Source: Camellia lanceoleosa (taxonomy: Eukaryota > Streptophyta > Magnoliopsida > Ericales > Theaceae). From it: DNA of 64,000 bases. The DNA lies in assembly GCA_025200525.1 (NCBI GenBank), contig CM045758.1, positions 170,390,101 to 170,454,100 on the forward strand, given 5' to 3'. Each line of letters starts with the position of its first letter. Position 1 is the stretch's first letter. Of this stretch, positions 1-11,642 are shown in pieces. Position numbers and translations under genes: made by a program. A model generated the notes under the pieces. That model searched no databases. It saw nothing but the letters and a program-made list of their open reading frames with translations, and had not been told where the DNA came from.

Positions 1-1430
1 GACCAAAATTTTTTTTAAAAAAATGATCAAATATAAAGAGAGAAAAATTTACTTTTTAACTATTAATATTTATAAAATTTATTGCTTATTTATAATTATT
101 TTTTCAAACAAATATTGAACTGAAATTTTTCTATTTTTAAAAGGGTTGGATTTCTCTTGTGTTGGAATCTCAATATAACAAAACTTATGAAGTCCGTAAG
201 GCCGAGCACAAGTCTCGTTTCAATAATTTAAACCGTTTATTTTATAAGACCTGTATTATATATTATCTATGAAAAAATTTAGAGTGTTCCGATAATCGTA
301 ATATTTTTATTTTATCACATTTGTTTTTAAAAAAATAAATGGTCTATTTCAAAAATATATTTATTATTTTATTTTTTCAAACATAAATATAATAAAATAA
401 TAAAATTATGATTATCCAATTAAACTTAATTTTTTCATAATATATATTGGGGGGCTAATAAAATAAATCAGTATGTTTAGTTTCAGTTTTTTTAATTCAG
501 TTTTTTGAAAATTGAGTTTTTTATTTTTTGTTTTTCGTATTTTTTATTTTTAGTGAATGTTTTCTAAATTTTAAGTAGTTTTTTTTTTTTGCCTTTTAAA
601 ATGCATCTTACTTAGATGTATCTAAATAGTAAAATATTTGTAAAAAAATATTTTAAAAAATTAATAAATACACAAAAATATGAAAAATGTATTGAATTTT
701 TGTATTTTTTTATTTATATTTTTTGTTATTTAGTGTATTTTTTTTAAAAAAAAATTTCACAAATAATATAATTTTTTAAGTGTATTTATATTAAGTGTGT
801 TTAAAAATTAAAAAAATTATTTAAAATAAAAAATAAAATTTTCTAAAAATTGTTTTTGAAATCAGAAACATGAAAGTAGAGTTTGGTAACGTTTACGTTT
901 TTGGTTTATGTTTACAAAAATTTTATAAACTGATTTTTGTTTATTTTTAGAAAAACATAAATTACAAACGCGTTTGGTTTAAACAAAATGTTTGAAAAAT
1001 TTTAAAAACGTAAACTAAAAAATCTGTTTGTTCAAGTCTAAAATATTTATATTTAGTTTTTATGACAATGGGATCATACACATTATAATTGGAAAAAAAT
1101 AATAATTAAAAAATTATTTGAAAAAAAAATTTTATTAGTCAAATTTTTAAATTTCTGTTTAAAAACTAATATAAACTCATTGTTTGAGTTTATATTTTTT
1201 TCTCAAATTTACAAACTGAGACAATCATTTATAAACTAAATAAATTATTAAATAAATTTTTATGATAATTTTTTTTAATTTTTTATAAATATAAATTAAA
1301 AATTAAAAACAAAATGATTAGCAACAGGCTCCAATAGTTCCGATGGATCCTTCGTACCGTCAAATTCGTCAAGTTAAGATCTAAACCTTAACCCAACTCA
1401 GCCATTCATTGAAAATTTTCAGTCAAAGTT
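1..1430. other. AT-rich intergenic DNA
   Basis: No coding region is visible. The stretch is dominated by A/T runs and by related words such as TTTACGTTTTTGG and its complement near 880-1030, which suggests decayed transposon sequence. The last 100 bases should hold the promoter and 5' leader of the gene at 1508, but I see no convincing TATA box. Confidence 0.6.
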
Positions 1431-1507
1431 AAAACGCGTTTTCAAAACATCGTCTTCTTCCATTCCCTCCCCTCCATACCGGATATCAATTTTCTTAGCG
1501 ACCAACA

Positions 1508-1888
1508 ATGGCGTCGATCTACAGTTGCACAGAATGCGGAGCCAATTTCAACCTCCACACCAACCACCTCTTCCCTCCCGACTTCTACTTCGAAGCCGGC
1601 AACAAAGGCACCGTCTCCTTCGCTCTCATCGACGCCACCAAATTCAAGTTCGAGAAAGAGGACAAGATCAGACCTTTTTTCGAGACCCTCAATTACTGGG
1701 GTATTCAGAGGAAGAGGACCAAGATCAAGTGCCACAGCTGTTCCTTTCTCGTCGGTTACATCTACGACGATGGTCCTCCTCTCACCGACAGTCCTGGCCA
1801 GTTTCACATGGGTCCTAGTCAGGTCATCCCTAGGAGCCCCAGGTATCGATTCAAGACTAAGGCTCTTCGGGTTACTTCTGAAACTTGA
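1508..1888 (+). CDS. At4g08330-like protein with two CxxC pairs (putative zinc-binding)
   Basis: Intact single-exon reading frame of 126 aa. The start ATG is preceded by a short 5' leader. The protein has a CxxC pair at residues 7 and 10 and a second at 75 and 78, separated by a conserved core with FYFEAGNKG, FKFEKEDKI and FETLNYWGIQRKRTKI. It ends in YRFKTKALRVTSET. From memory this closely matches the plant family named uncharacterised protein At4g08330, chloroplastic, at about the usual full length. The paired CxxC layout resembles small zinc-binding beta folds (Yippee/CULT/MsrB-like), but that is inference. No catalytic role is known to me. The N-terminus begins directly with the zinc-binding motif, so I do not see a convincing chloroplast transit peptide. 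Overlapping frames on both strands are shadows. Confidence 0.88.
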   Translation: MASIYSCTECGANFNLHTNHLFPPDFYFEAGNKGTVSFALIDATKFKFEKEDKIRPFFETLNYWGIQRKRTKIKCHSCSFLVGYIYDDGPPLTDSPGQFHMGPSQVIPRSPRYRFKTKALRVTSET

Positions 1889-4084
1889 AGAAGTTTGATA
1901 TATACATATACTTGGGTTTTTTTTTGTTTGGGAGGGTTTGGTTTTTTTTTGGATTTCATATTTGTATACTTGGTGTGTTTGATTTGGGTTTGTAATGGAT
2001 ACAATTTACAAACGGTTCATATGCTTGCAAGAATTACTGTAACTTTTGTATGATTCATGTAAATGTTTATCATGAAAGGACATAAATCTCAGGACATAAT
2101 TGAATTCCATGGTGCTTTTGTCCCTGATTGTGATAGTTCTTAATGTTCATTACCTCTTTTTTTTTTTTTTTTTTTTTCTTTTTTCTGTGGGAAGTTTCAA
2201 TTTATGCTGTGTTTGGTTAGTTGATTTGGGTAAGTATTTGGAAAAAGAAAGGAAAAAAGTGTGTGAAATATAGTTATATTTTATTCACATCTTACCTAGT
2301 TTTTCTATTTCCCTTGTCAAATTCCTACCAAAATCCATGAACCAGCATTAATGTCTCATGGCAAGTGATTTGCTTTAACCCACCTCTCCCCTTTTTGTGA
2401 TGGATGGACCATTGAAGAATATTGCAATCACCATCAAATATTTCTGGAGCAGTCACCGAGGTTGATTGTTTGACAGAATTTTGGTTGTTATATGCATTGG
2501 GAATTAAGGACTGTAAAATATGTGAACAAAAGGAACTTTACTTTGTTAGAGTATTTTTCAGAAATCTTTTTATGCTTTTCTTTTGGGTGATGGCTTGGTC
2601 ACCAGGGTGGGCTTCAAAGTAAGCAGCCAAAATGGAGAGAGCTTGTAAGAAGGGTGGCAAGACCTTTTTCTTTGCTATTTTGAATGTACTTGTCTCTTAA
2701 TTAGACAGATTCTTGCACTGTATTTGATTGGGGAATTTGAAAAGGGATTTAGAAAGGAAAAGAAAATATGTAGGTGAAATGTGAATGTACACAGTTGATC
2801 CTGGAATGATCCTTGATAATTACTAGGATCTATTGAGCATTACTTTTGGCAGATAAGTTGGACTTTTCACCAATGGCTTATAATAGTTACTGATGATTAT
2901 AGAGTTATATCTCAAGCTGGATGGTAGGGAAGAAAAAAGGTAAAGCAATCATGTTTTGACAGAACTGTATCCGTACTTGTGTTTAATAAAGTGAAACTTT
3001 GTTGTACAGTGTAAATGGTGGATTTTCTGAGAGGTTATAGATATGGTTTCTATTTTTTTGGTCTACTCATTTTTATTTGCTTGGATGGTAACTTGTATTG
3101 CATCAGAAAAGCTGCTTGCCCTGTTGATGTTATTGCAATTATATGCTTCATGGTACTTGAAAGTATGTGTGGATAGATGCAAGGACTTCTGTAATCTTTG
3201 ATTGTCAAACAAGACTGGACACTGAATAATCAAGCGGTTTGCATTAGAGTATGGAAGAACCAATTGCTTTCAAATTCATCTTTATGCAAAATAAATGAGA
3301 GAGAGAGAGAGAGAGAGATTATCTTCCCTGTCTGTTAGACTTCTAAACTAAACATTCTATGGGAATTGAGGATTGGAGGTCAGACTGTTGAGGCCTCTGC
3401 AAATCTTTATATCTTTTGATTTATTATATTTTGGGGCTGTTTGACCTTGAGAATTATTGATCTTCATTAGCAATGCTAAAATTTTCATTCCTGCCATGTA
3501 GTTCTACCTATCAAATTAAATGGTTAGTGTCAGTGTATGGGTTGCTGGATCTTACAACAAGAATCTCTTACCTAATCCGGTATGACTATCGGTGCAGTTC
3601 ATGAGCTACACTTTTTCCTGCAGAATAAGGAGTAAATTATTTCAATCTGATTGCTCTGTTGGTTGAAGTTGTCAATGCTCTGTTTGTTTTTACAGAGTAA
3701 TTTTTTTAGCTTTTAACCTTGCTGATCTCAAATTAAAATATTGACATTTTTGGTGCAACGAAAGCAAAAAATTATAACTGTGGTTATTAAATTCTGATTG
3801 ATCAATTATTGTTTAGGAAATTATCTGGTGTGCACCCTTAAGAAGGGGCATATGATTTGCAACCTTGTAGCTGATCTTAAAGTTGAGAGTTACGATTTGA
3901 ACATTTGTTACAATAGTGTAACCACAGCCAGATTTGATTGTACACAAACCACATGGAGTTGTGAAATTCGACTATATTGAGTTGTAACTATTGAGCGGAC
4001 TTGACCGATTTCATCCACCATATCATTGGAGGTTCACCATAATGATGCAACCGCTTTTTGCCATATGCTGAACTTTTGACATTT
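1889..4084. other. Intergenic region, no supported gene
   Basis: It contains the 3' UTR of the upstream gene, a T-run at 2157-2178, and a (GA)n microsatellite at about 3296-3318. Small open frames (for example 2422-2622) show no recognisable protein. Confidence 0.5.
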
Positions 4085-4650
4085 TCTGTAGAAATTGTTT
4101 TTTATTTATTTTTATTTTTTATGTTTGATTCGATTTTGACTTTGAAACTTATATGTTGTGGTGGTGGTGGTGGTCATAGACACAAACTGTTGGTTGTCAT
4201 ATTGATGGCGGTGAGGATGAGGTGGTTGTGAATGTGTAATCAACATATGTGTGGCTTGTGAATGCATTAAAATTTTAACAAATGGAAAAAAAAGTTTTTC
4301 ATATATTTCGTATCGATTGTTCAATGTTAATGACTGAATTTGGTAGAGTGGTGGTGAGGTGGTGGCAGTGGTGGTCATGGTATGGTGAAGGTGGTGTTGG
4401 TGGTGGCGATGTCATCGTCATCAGCAGTGGTGCTGGTGGTGGCGTTGGTAAGGTTTTAGTCCGGATTTCATCTTTAAAAGCGAACAATTTTCTGTTCAAA
4501 CAAACTTATTTTCCGTTGACCGAGGAAAACATTTTGGTCGACTTTGGTTTTCCATCGCTCCAAATGCCAGAAAAATGCGGCAAATGTTTTTCAGAAATGT
4601 TTGTCCCCCAACTAAATGGAGCCTTAGTTGTCAGTTCGAAGGACTAGATT
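4085..4650. repeat. GTG/GGT-rich repeat, copy 1
   Basis: The segment is rich in GTG/GGT trinucleotides (4156-4173 and 4345-4450), followed by GAAAAC/TTTTC-rich sequence. A similar arrangement occurs at 6180-6700 inside the next gene's intron, so the two are probably diverged copies of one non-coding element. The open frames through the GGT runs are low complexity and not credible genes. Confidence 0.45.
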
Positions 4651-4870
4651 GGTATATCTTCCAGGAGTTTCTGCAATCTGGACTGGTGTCTATATCCTCA
4701 CTTCTCATCTACCAGTCAGAGTTCCCTTGTCTTTTACTCTTTGAATGCAAGGCCTTAGTATTGATAGATGTACATAGTTGACTTTGAAGTAGAACATTGT
4801 GGGGTACTACCAAACGGTTGTATACACAACATCCTATCTGATCATTCTTTTTTGAAAGTTAGGTTGGATA

Positions 4871-4971
4871 GGTAGCTCCATAGAAGTTGTGATTGATAGC
4901 TATAGATCTCCATCACTTGGAGGTAGCTCCATAGAAGTAGTGATTGATAGCTATAGATCTCCATCACTTGA
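4871..4971 (+). repeat. 51-bp tandem duplication upstream of the gene at 5041
   Basis: Two nearly identical adjacent copies (4871-4921 and 4922-4971), each starting GGTAGCTCCATAGAAG and ending CTCCATCACTTG. The pair ends about 70 bases upstream of the ATG, so it probably lies in the promoter or 5' leader. Confidence 0.9.
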
Positions 4972-5040
4972 TCTTTATATCTTCTGGACTTCTTTCATTT
5001 TGTAATAGCACACTGCTAGTAACTATCAGAGTCGGTGAGG

Positions 5041-7035
5041 ATGAAGCAAATGGAGGTGGAAACTGTAGCTGGTAATGCAAAATTCAAACAGGCCTCTCCT
5101 CCACCGCCGCCGCCGCTGCCTCCACCACTGCCAAAGTTCTGGGCGGCAACAAAACCAGTGGTTAAGACAGAAACAGTGAGCGTGACAAATCAAGAGATTG
5201 CTAAGTTCTGGAGGCTAAAGCGCATGGAGGAGGAAGATCATCTCCTTGGTGCTATCAAGGCTGCAGCTCGTATCAGGGCACGCAAACTTACGGTATGGTT
5301 CTAATTATGACCCATTCTTTAATAGATTGAACTCTGTTGATGAGCCTTCTATATTTTTATTTTTAGTATTTTAGAATTAGTATTTTATTAGGAATCTTGT
5401 AATTAATTTGTTTTGATTTTATTTTACTAATTTTGAGTGATTTGGTTTATTAAAAAGCTATGCAAGTCTAAGGACAAAACAACCTTTTAACAATATTTAA
5501 CTTCTCTTTAAGAATTATTTTATTTGTTGTGGATGTGGATTCAAGATTTTCTTTCCGTGAATTGGGAATTCTTTGTTTACTAAAACAATATCTAATCCAG
5601 TATGATGTTTCCACTGCGTCATTTTAGTTCAGAGGCGTACTCTGAATTTGCTTACATGCAATCACAACAAAAAGGGAAATGATATTCACCACCCCTTTTA
5701 GCCTCTTATGCTTTTTATTTTGTCATCTTGTCTCTCATGAGTCTGCATATCGCTTCTTTGGCAAAAATTATTCTGTATACATGTTTAGATTATCATTGTT
5801 TAGTGATGTACTTAAAATTGATATGAAAATTGAGAATTGAGGTGTTGAGTGACTGAATAATATCAACAAACTATCAACTGTTTGCCGAGCCCTGAAAATT
5901 CAGCATTCTCGGCTTCAATTCCTGCATAACAAACAGTCTTTATTAATTTGATTTGGTCTGCACTTGCTGAACATTATTGTATGGTAACTCAGGAGGATGA
6001 GTACAAGCGCTTCGAAGAGTTGTTGAAAGAGGATAACGACAATAAGGCTGATGATAACACCATCAGCGACTCCAGCAGAAATGATGAGAATGGCAAAGAG
6101 TTACGTGTGGGAATAAAGGACTGGTCAGTTTAATTTCTCGATTTCACGACACTTTTAAAGATAATCTTTTTTGAGTTAACACTCCGTTAGTTTTGACAAA
6201 TATCTTTTATAAAAAAATATTTTTTAATGTTTAGTTATGATTTTAAAACTAATGTGTTATGGGTATTGGTAGTGTTAGTGTTGGAGTGGTGGTAGTGGCA
6301 GTATGGAGGGAGATTGCGGGGGTGGTGGCGACAGTGACAGTTGAGGTGGTGGTGCGGTGTTAGGGGTTGGGTTGGGTTGGGTTGGGTTGGGCTTGGTGGT
6401 GGTGGTAGGATGGTGGCTACAACGGCGGTGGTGGTGGGGGTGCGGTGTGAAGGGTTGGGTTGCGCGGTGGTGCAGTGGTGGCCTTGATAAATTTTATTTT
6501 GAAAAATATATTTTTGCCCAAATAAATTTATTTTTCATTGACTACAAAAAATGTTTTCAATATTTCAAAAGTGAAAATATTTTGTCTGATTAAGTTTGTT
6601 TTTTCATTAGAGCGCAAAAAATTTACCATTAAACCTTTCAATTCCTTTGTACAAAACACTTAAAAACATGAAAAATGTTTTCCAAATACTAAAAAAAATG
6701 TTTTCGTTGAAACAAATGGATTGAGGAAATGACGGCAAATCGCAAATCACAAAAAAATTCCATGATGATATACAAGGACATAGTTTGAGACAGCAATTAA
6801 ACTGACAAATCATAATATTATATGTGTTAATTTGAATGACGATGAACCATATGTTAACAGAGGTTTATTGAATTTAACAAATTGCAGGTGGACAAAGAGC
6901 AAGTATGCATATTTGAACCAACCAGCCTTTGATTCTGTGGATACAACCAAAGGCCGAACCTTCTCAGCTTACATTCCCAATTTTTGTAACTTCAAGCTTG
7001 CTCCTCCACCAACTGCCTCATTCGGCATTTTTTAG
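5041..7035 (+). CDS. Plant protein of unknown function, three exons, 176 aa
   Basis: Exons are 5041-5292, 5993-6123 and 6888-7035, with GT-AG introns and phases that join exactly (531 nt including the stop). The start is the first ATG of the open frame; a second ATG lies three codons later. The protein has a proline run at residues 20-31, then a basic/acidic helical part (EIAKFWRLKRMEEEDH, AAARIRARKLT), an acidic low-complexity part encoded by exon 2, and a conserved-looking C-terminal motif IKDWWTKSKYAYLNQPA created across the exon 2/3 junction. I recall this motif from uncharacterised plant proteins but cannot name a function. There is no signal peptide or membrane segment, so it is probably soluble. 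The tandem repeat just upstream and the G-rich intron 2 are unusual. Confidence 0.75.
6180..6700. repeat. GTG/GGT-rich repeat in intron 2, copy 2, with G-quadruplex-like run
   Basis: Intronic counterpart of the repeat at 4085-4650. At 6363-6391 six G-tracts of three or four are separated by TT on the coding strand. The flanking sequence is GTGGTGG-rich, then A/T-rich with AAAATATTTT-like words. Confidence 0.5.
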
Positions 7036-8960
7036 GGTTTTCTTTGCACTGCTCTTCAACCCAATTGATTTATGCTATAGCCGATTTATTTATGTTCAAT
7101 GAATGATTTGTATGCATGTTTTAGTGAGATCATTGCTCCAAACATGTTTCTGTAGAAGTTATTTGTATGGTTTTAATTTTGAGTGTGAGATGTCTTGTAT
7201 TTATTGTAAGGGCCTTTTTAGGAAGGTGGAGGACTGAGATCTTTGCTAAATTACGTTTATCTTGTGTTATTATGATTAAAATTACGATTTGGCCCTAGAT
7301 TGAACATGAATAAAAGAGTGGAAAAGGGAAGAATTTTCTAAGTCAAGAGAAGAAAAGTACTTTCTATGACTTGGTGATGATCCCACATGCAATTGAATTG
7401 AATTGAGCCAAGCTTCAGCACAATTTCAACTTTATGAATGTAGCACAAGGTATTAAAACAAGCACAAAGTATTAAACAAAAAACACTGCTTTACCAGTTT
7501 ACGGGAAAAAGAAAAAAAAAAAAAAAAAAACAGTTGACCCAAACATAACCCTAAAGTTTATAAAATAAATTACAAACAACCCTATCACAAATTATCAAAC
7601 ATTTAAGCTCTGCAACATTGGCAATGTTATATAGTAAGTCATTAAGCCTTGTTTCAAACTGTTTTTCTAGTAGTTTATTATTATTATTATTCAAGATTTA
7701 GTTTTTGGAGGGAAAAAAAAAAAACTCAACCTAAAAGGCCCTAACCCATTAAAAAAAGGTTTTAAATTGAACCAAACTAGGTCTTAGTCAATTTATTTAT
7801 TTATTATCTTTTTATATGTTTTACTTATCCTAGAAATCAAACCTGAAATCATGAACCCACATCCACATGTTTCTAGGGAGTTTGGGAAGTTTAGAATGTA
7901 TAGTAAAAAGAGAGAGTAGATGATTGATTGAATTGATTGAAAAAAAAAAAGATGAAATAAGTCTTGGCTTTATATGGGTGATGCCAAACTTGGCGACTAC
8001 ATCTTTTAGCAATTTGCATACGTGATTTTTAACTTTGTTTCATTTATTATAACTTTACCCATAAACAAATTTAATATTAAGGACAACAAACTAAAATTTT
8101 AAACCAAAATTTCTCTTTAATTACACTTTTTTCTTATCCCGCGCCTCCCATCTCCAACTACTATTACCTGCAATCCCTTTTCACTCTTTTTGAGTTACTA
8201 TTGCTGCCATCTCTTATTACCACCAGCAATAGCTTTTTTCCTTATTCTTTTTGTCGCTACTGGCAACCTCTCATTATACCCTCCTTATCGATTCTATCAT
8301 TTTCCTAACGCCGCCTTGGCAACCCTTTCTTCCTTATTCACTTTCCTCGGCTATTCCAACCCATTGAAATCCTAGATTTGAAAATCTAGTCCCGTAAGCT
8401 TTTAACCTTAAATTTATTTCTCTCTCTCTCGCATGATTGTAGGTTTTGTTATTATAACCATTGTTGCGATTTGGAGAGGTTTTTCACAATGGTGAAGTAA
8501 TGGGACTAAGGGTGGTAGGATTGGCAAATAGGGTAAAGGTGACGTGGTTGTGAATGATGAGGGCATAAATGGTAGAGGAGGGAATGACGATCAAAGGTGG
8601 TTGTTGTAGTTATTTGGGGAGGTTAGAGAGAGAAAATATAAAATTAGTTAGAAAGTAAATTTTTTATTGGAAAAATTATCCATAAATCCCATAACAGAAT
8701 CAGTGACACCATTTAGTCCCACCAATTTACATGTGTACTAGTAGATCCTATCCGTGGTAACAGCAGCACCGATTGGTCCTGTTTTGATTTGAATTAGGTT
8801 ATTTGTGGACTGTTGTGCCCTTTCCTTTGATGGATATCACAATCTATTAGGATGACAAACTATTGGCACACAATGGGATAATCCCAATTTATATAAACAA
8901 CTTATGAATCAATATTAGTACAACATGTTATCTCAGTCATTTAATGACGCTTATTCAGAT
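7036..8960. other. 3' UTR and intergenic DNA
   Basis: The 3' UTR of the upstream gene probably ends within about 300 bases. The rest holds A-runs (7511-7530), a TTA microsatellite near 7676-7691 and C/T-rich sequence at 8140-8350. No protein-coding signal was recognised. Confidence 0.45.
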
Positions 8961-9660
8961 TCAACCCATATTACAACTTAAAATATTGAGTGTGTGTGGG
9001 GGGTGAGAGACAAACAATTGCCTTCTAATACCTTTTGTACACATGCACATATACATTTGTGTCCACGATGACACAACAACCGCCTCACACAACATAACAA
9101 CCGACAACAACAACATAACAAAGGGGCATTCTACCCACACCCAAAACCCACACCTACAAAAATACTTCACAACTAATCTCACACACACAGGTAACAAACA
9201 ACCTAACCAGGCGACACATTCACACCATATACATACGCGCAGCACACAATGAGACAATCTAACTCACAAACTATTATCTACAACACATATACACATTGAC
9301 ACCCCACCATTATACTTCACCAACATAAGGATTTAAGAGACAAAAGGAAAACTTTAAACAGTCGAGTCATTATCACAATTTAAAATTGCCACCAAAAATT
9401 CACCCCGACCACACACCGTCACCCCCAATCGCCGCCCAATCAGAAACCCTAAAATGTCGCCTCCGCCTCCACCCCAAAACCCCAAACCCAACGCCCCATC
9501 TACCACAACAATGAATCATCACACCACGCCACCCAAATCACACAAACCAAAATTCACGATTCACACAAGATTTCAAAGGACAGATCAAACCAACGCAAAA
9601 AAAGCAAGATTATCGGATTTGACGATCGACATGTTCAAAATTGAGTGATTCAATTGGGGA
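8961..9660. other. A/C-rich low-complexity region
   Basis: The region is biased to A and C on the + strand (ACACAC and AACAACA words), so open frames appear on both strands (8961-9257 minus, 9043-9252 and 9454-9648 plus). Their proteins are low complexity (Thr/His/Asn/Pro-rich) and unrecognised. It could be the body of a non-coding minus-strand transcript starting near 10.2 kb, but this is speculative. Confidence 0.35.
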
Positions 9661-10179
9661 TTCTATAATACACAAACGCAAGAAAAGATAGAGCAGGTAA
9701 ATAATCATCAAGATGACATATCGTCACACACGCCCTAACTAATAGAATCTACATATTGGGTACCTGAACACTCCTTTTTTGCGCCCTGACACAGTCAAGG
9801 CCGCTTCATGGTGGGGGCGGGGGTCATTGTCAGTGTCTGTCAGCGGGTCCGTTGACTTCAGGGTTCTCTCATCGAAGTGCGATTCCGATCACGATTCCAG
9901 TACTCAGAAGCAAACCGTCTCCTCAGCAAACCTCTCCAAACACACTAAACTGCCGCTTTGTAGTCCGAAAGCAAGACGACGCGCGCCCATTTGATTGATG
10001 TAGTTTTTTTTTGCAGATATTGGGTGTAGTAGAGGATTATTGTGCTTGTGATTGTGATTTTAATTTTGTTTTCAGTTTTTTTTTGTTGTGATTGTTTTTC
10101 TTCTTTCCAATCTCTCCCTCCCTCCCTCCCTCCCTCTCCCTCCTTCTGTTTGGGATGAAGGAAAGGAAAATGTGAATTG

Positions 10180-10230
10180 AAATGAATTGATGAGAGACTG
10201 GGGTGGACAAGTTATTTATATATATAGTGG
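10180..10230 (-). promoter_or_regulatory. Candidate minus-strand core promoter
   Basis: Read on the minus strand, a TATA-like CTATATATATAAATAA (10212-10227) is followed by a purine-rich (GGGA)n leader at 10110-10140. Several ACGT-core motifs lie upstream of it at 10327-10710. Downstream on the minus strand I find only a 28-codon frame beginning near 9991, so any product is unknown and the transcript may be non-coding. Confidence 0.3.
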
Positions 10231-10326
10231 GGGAGGGCTTGAAAGGAAAATGATAGTCGCCCAAAATTTCAATCAATCCATCACTGCAGTGTTCATCCAT
10301 GTTCAAAACATGAGACCCAAATTACC

Positions 10327-10710
10327 AAACGTGACTCATTATCGTCGCAGGCAAAGGAAATGTGAACTTTGTTTGAAGCGGAATGTCAATCCCAAATAAG
10401 CGTGAACAAGCGACGGAAGATGATGACGATCATCATCAGCTACACGTAAACGTGAACGCTAATGTCAATCCCAAAGTCGACGCGACATGAAAAAAAGATG
10501 ATGTCAAATCGTCAGTCGATGTACCACGTCGAAACGTCACAAATGGCAATTGAAAAATAAAGGCTCAAACTGATATAAAGTTGAAACGTGACACAATCCA
10601 CGTCATGAAAAAAAAAAAAAAAAAAAAAAGTATCAAATAACTTGTGCTCACGTCACAACCCACGTCACAGAAAAGAGTACTATTATTTTTTTTTTGGAAC
10701 GTGAATCTCA
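10327..10710. promoter_or_regulatory. Cluster of ACGTCA/ACGTGA motifs
   Basis: Repeated bZIP-type cores are visible: AACGTGA near 10327, ACGTCG near 10525, AACGTCAC near 10532, AACGTGAC near 10584, CACGTCAT near 10599, CACGTCAC near 10649 and again near 10661, AACGTGAA near 10698. TGA/ABF-type plant bZIP factors bind TGACGT and ACGTG cores. Whether the cluster serves the minus-strand promoter or the distant hydroxylase gene is unknown. Confidence 0.4.
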
Positions 10711-11442
10711 CACACCCCTTCCCATAAATACATGTGGGTCTACAAACTCAAATTAACACTTTAATGGCAAAATAGTAAACAAACAACCCAAAGGACTAAA
10801 CGGTTTAAAAGAAAACAATTAGGACCACATGATTTACAAGATGATAAAATGGGATTTACTGGTCAATTCCCCTTTTTTATTTTGCCAACCGATAGAAAAT
10901 TAATTACAAATATGATAATAATTGTATCAAACTATAGTGCAATAACGCATATCTATAAGGCAACCTTATATGAAGACACAACCAATAAGGTCTTAGTTGG
11001 AGGAAGTGCGTTTAAAGAGCTAAAAATATTGTATAAATATAACGTATTATTTTGATTAAGTGTGAATTGACTACTTTACCTTTATTTTGAACATTAATTT
11101 ATAAATTTCAAGAGAACAAAGTAGTAAGAAATGTACTAGACATTAAGCTTATTTTTTTTTTAAAAAAAAATGATATGCAAGTTCATTTGATGTGTAAGAG
11201 ATGATTGACTAATAATTAAAAAAAAATATGAGAAATAAAATTGTCACATCATTCTGTGTGTACATTATAAGATAAGGAAATAATTGAACATTAATTTATG
11301 TATGTCAACAAATTGTGGCCATTGGGCTAATATCAATATTATTATTCAAATTTCCGGGAAGTCTATTAGAAAAATAATCAAGTACAGGGGTAAAAATGCA
11401 AAATAGAAAACTAAGAGGGAAAGAAAAACAGCCAGTCATTCA
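10711..11442. other. Intergenic DNA upstream of the prolyl 4-hydroxylase gene
   Basis: AT-rich, no gene seen. The last part should contain distal promoter sequence; a TATA-like TTTTATAACG lies at about 11467-11476, roughly 170 bases upstream of the hydroxylase ATG. Confidence 0.4.
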
Positions 11443-11642
11443 AATTCAGGTTTCTCAAAGCCCACCGTTTTATAACGAACACGTAAACTGTTTGCGCGGA
11501 CTCTGAAGAAAAAACAAGAGCTTTTTAAAAAGCGCTTTCAATTCTCTATCTCCAATTGTTCCCAATCTTGTTCTTCCTTCTGCGAAGAGTTAGGGTTTTG
11601 CATTCAATCGATTCGCTTCAAGCTTCAACAACAACAACAACA

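Noticed and set aside
4282..4647. 121-codon open frame through GGT repeats
   Set aside because: Low-complexity Val/Gly/Trp composition from a trinucleotide repeat; no recognisable domain.
9043..9252. Open frames on both strands in the A/C-rich region
   Set aside because: Composition bias removes stops; Thr/His/Asn-rich or Cys/Val-rich products without family resemblance.
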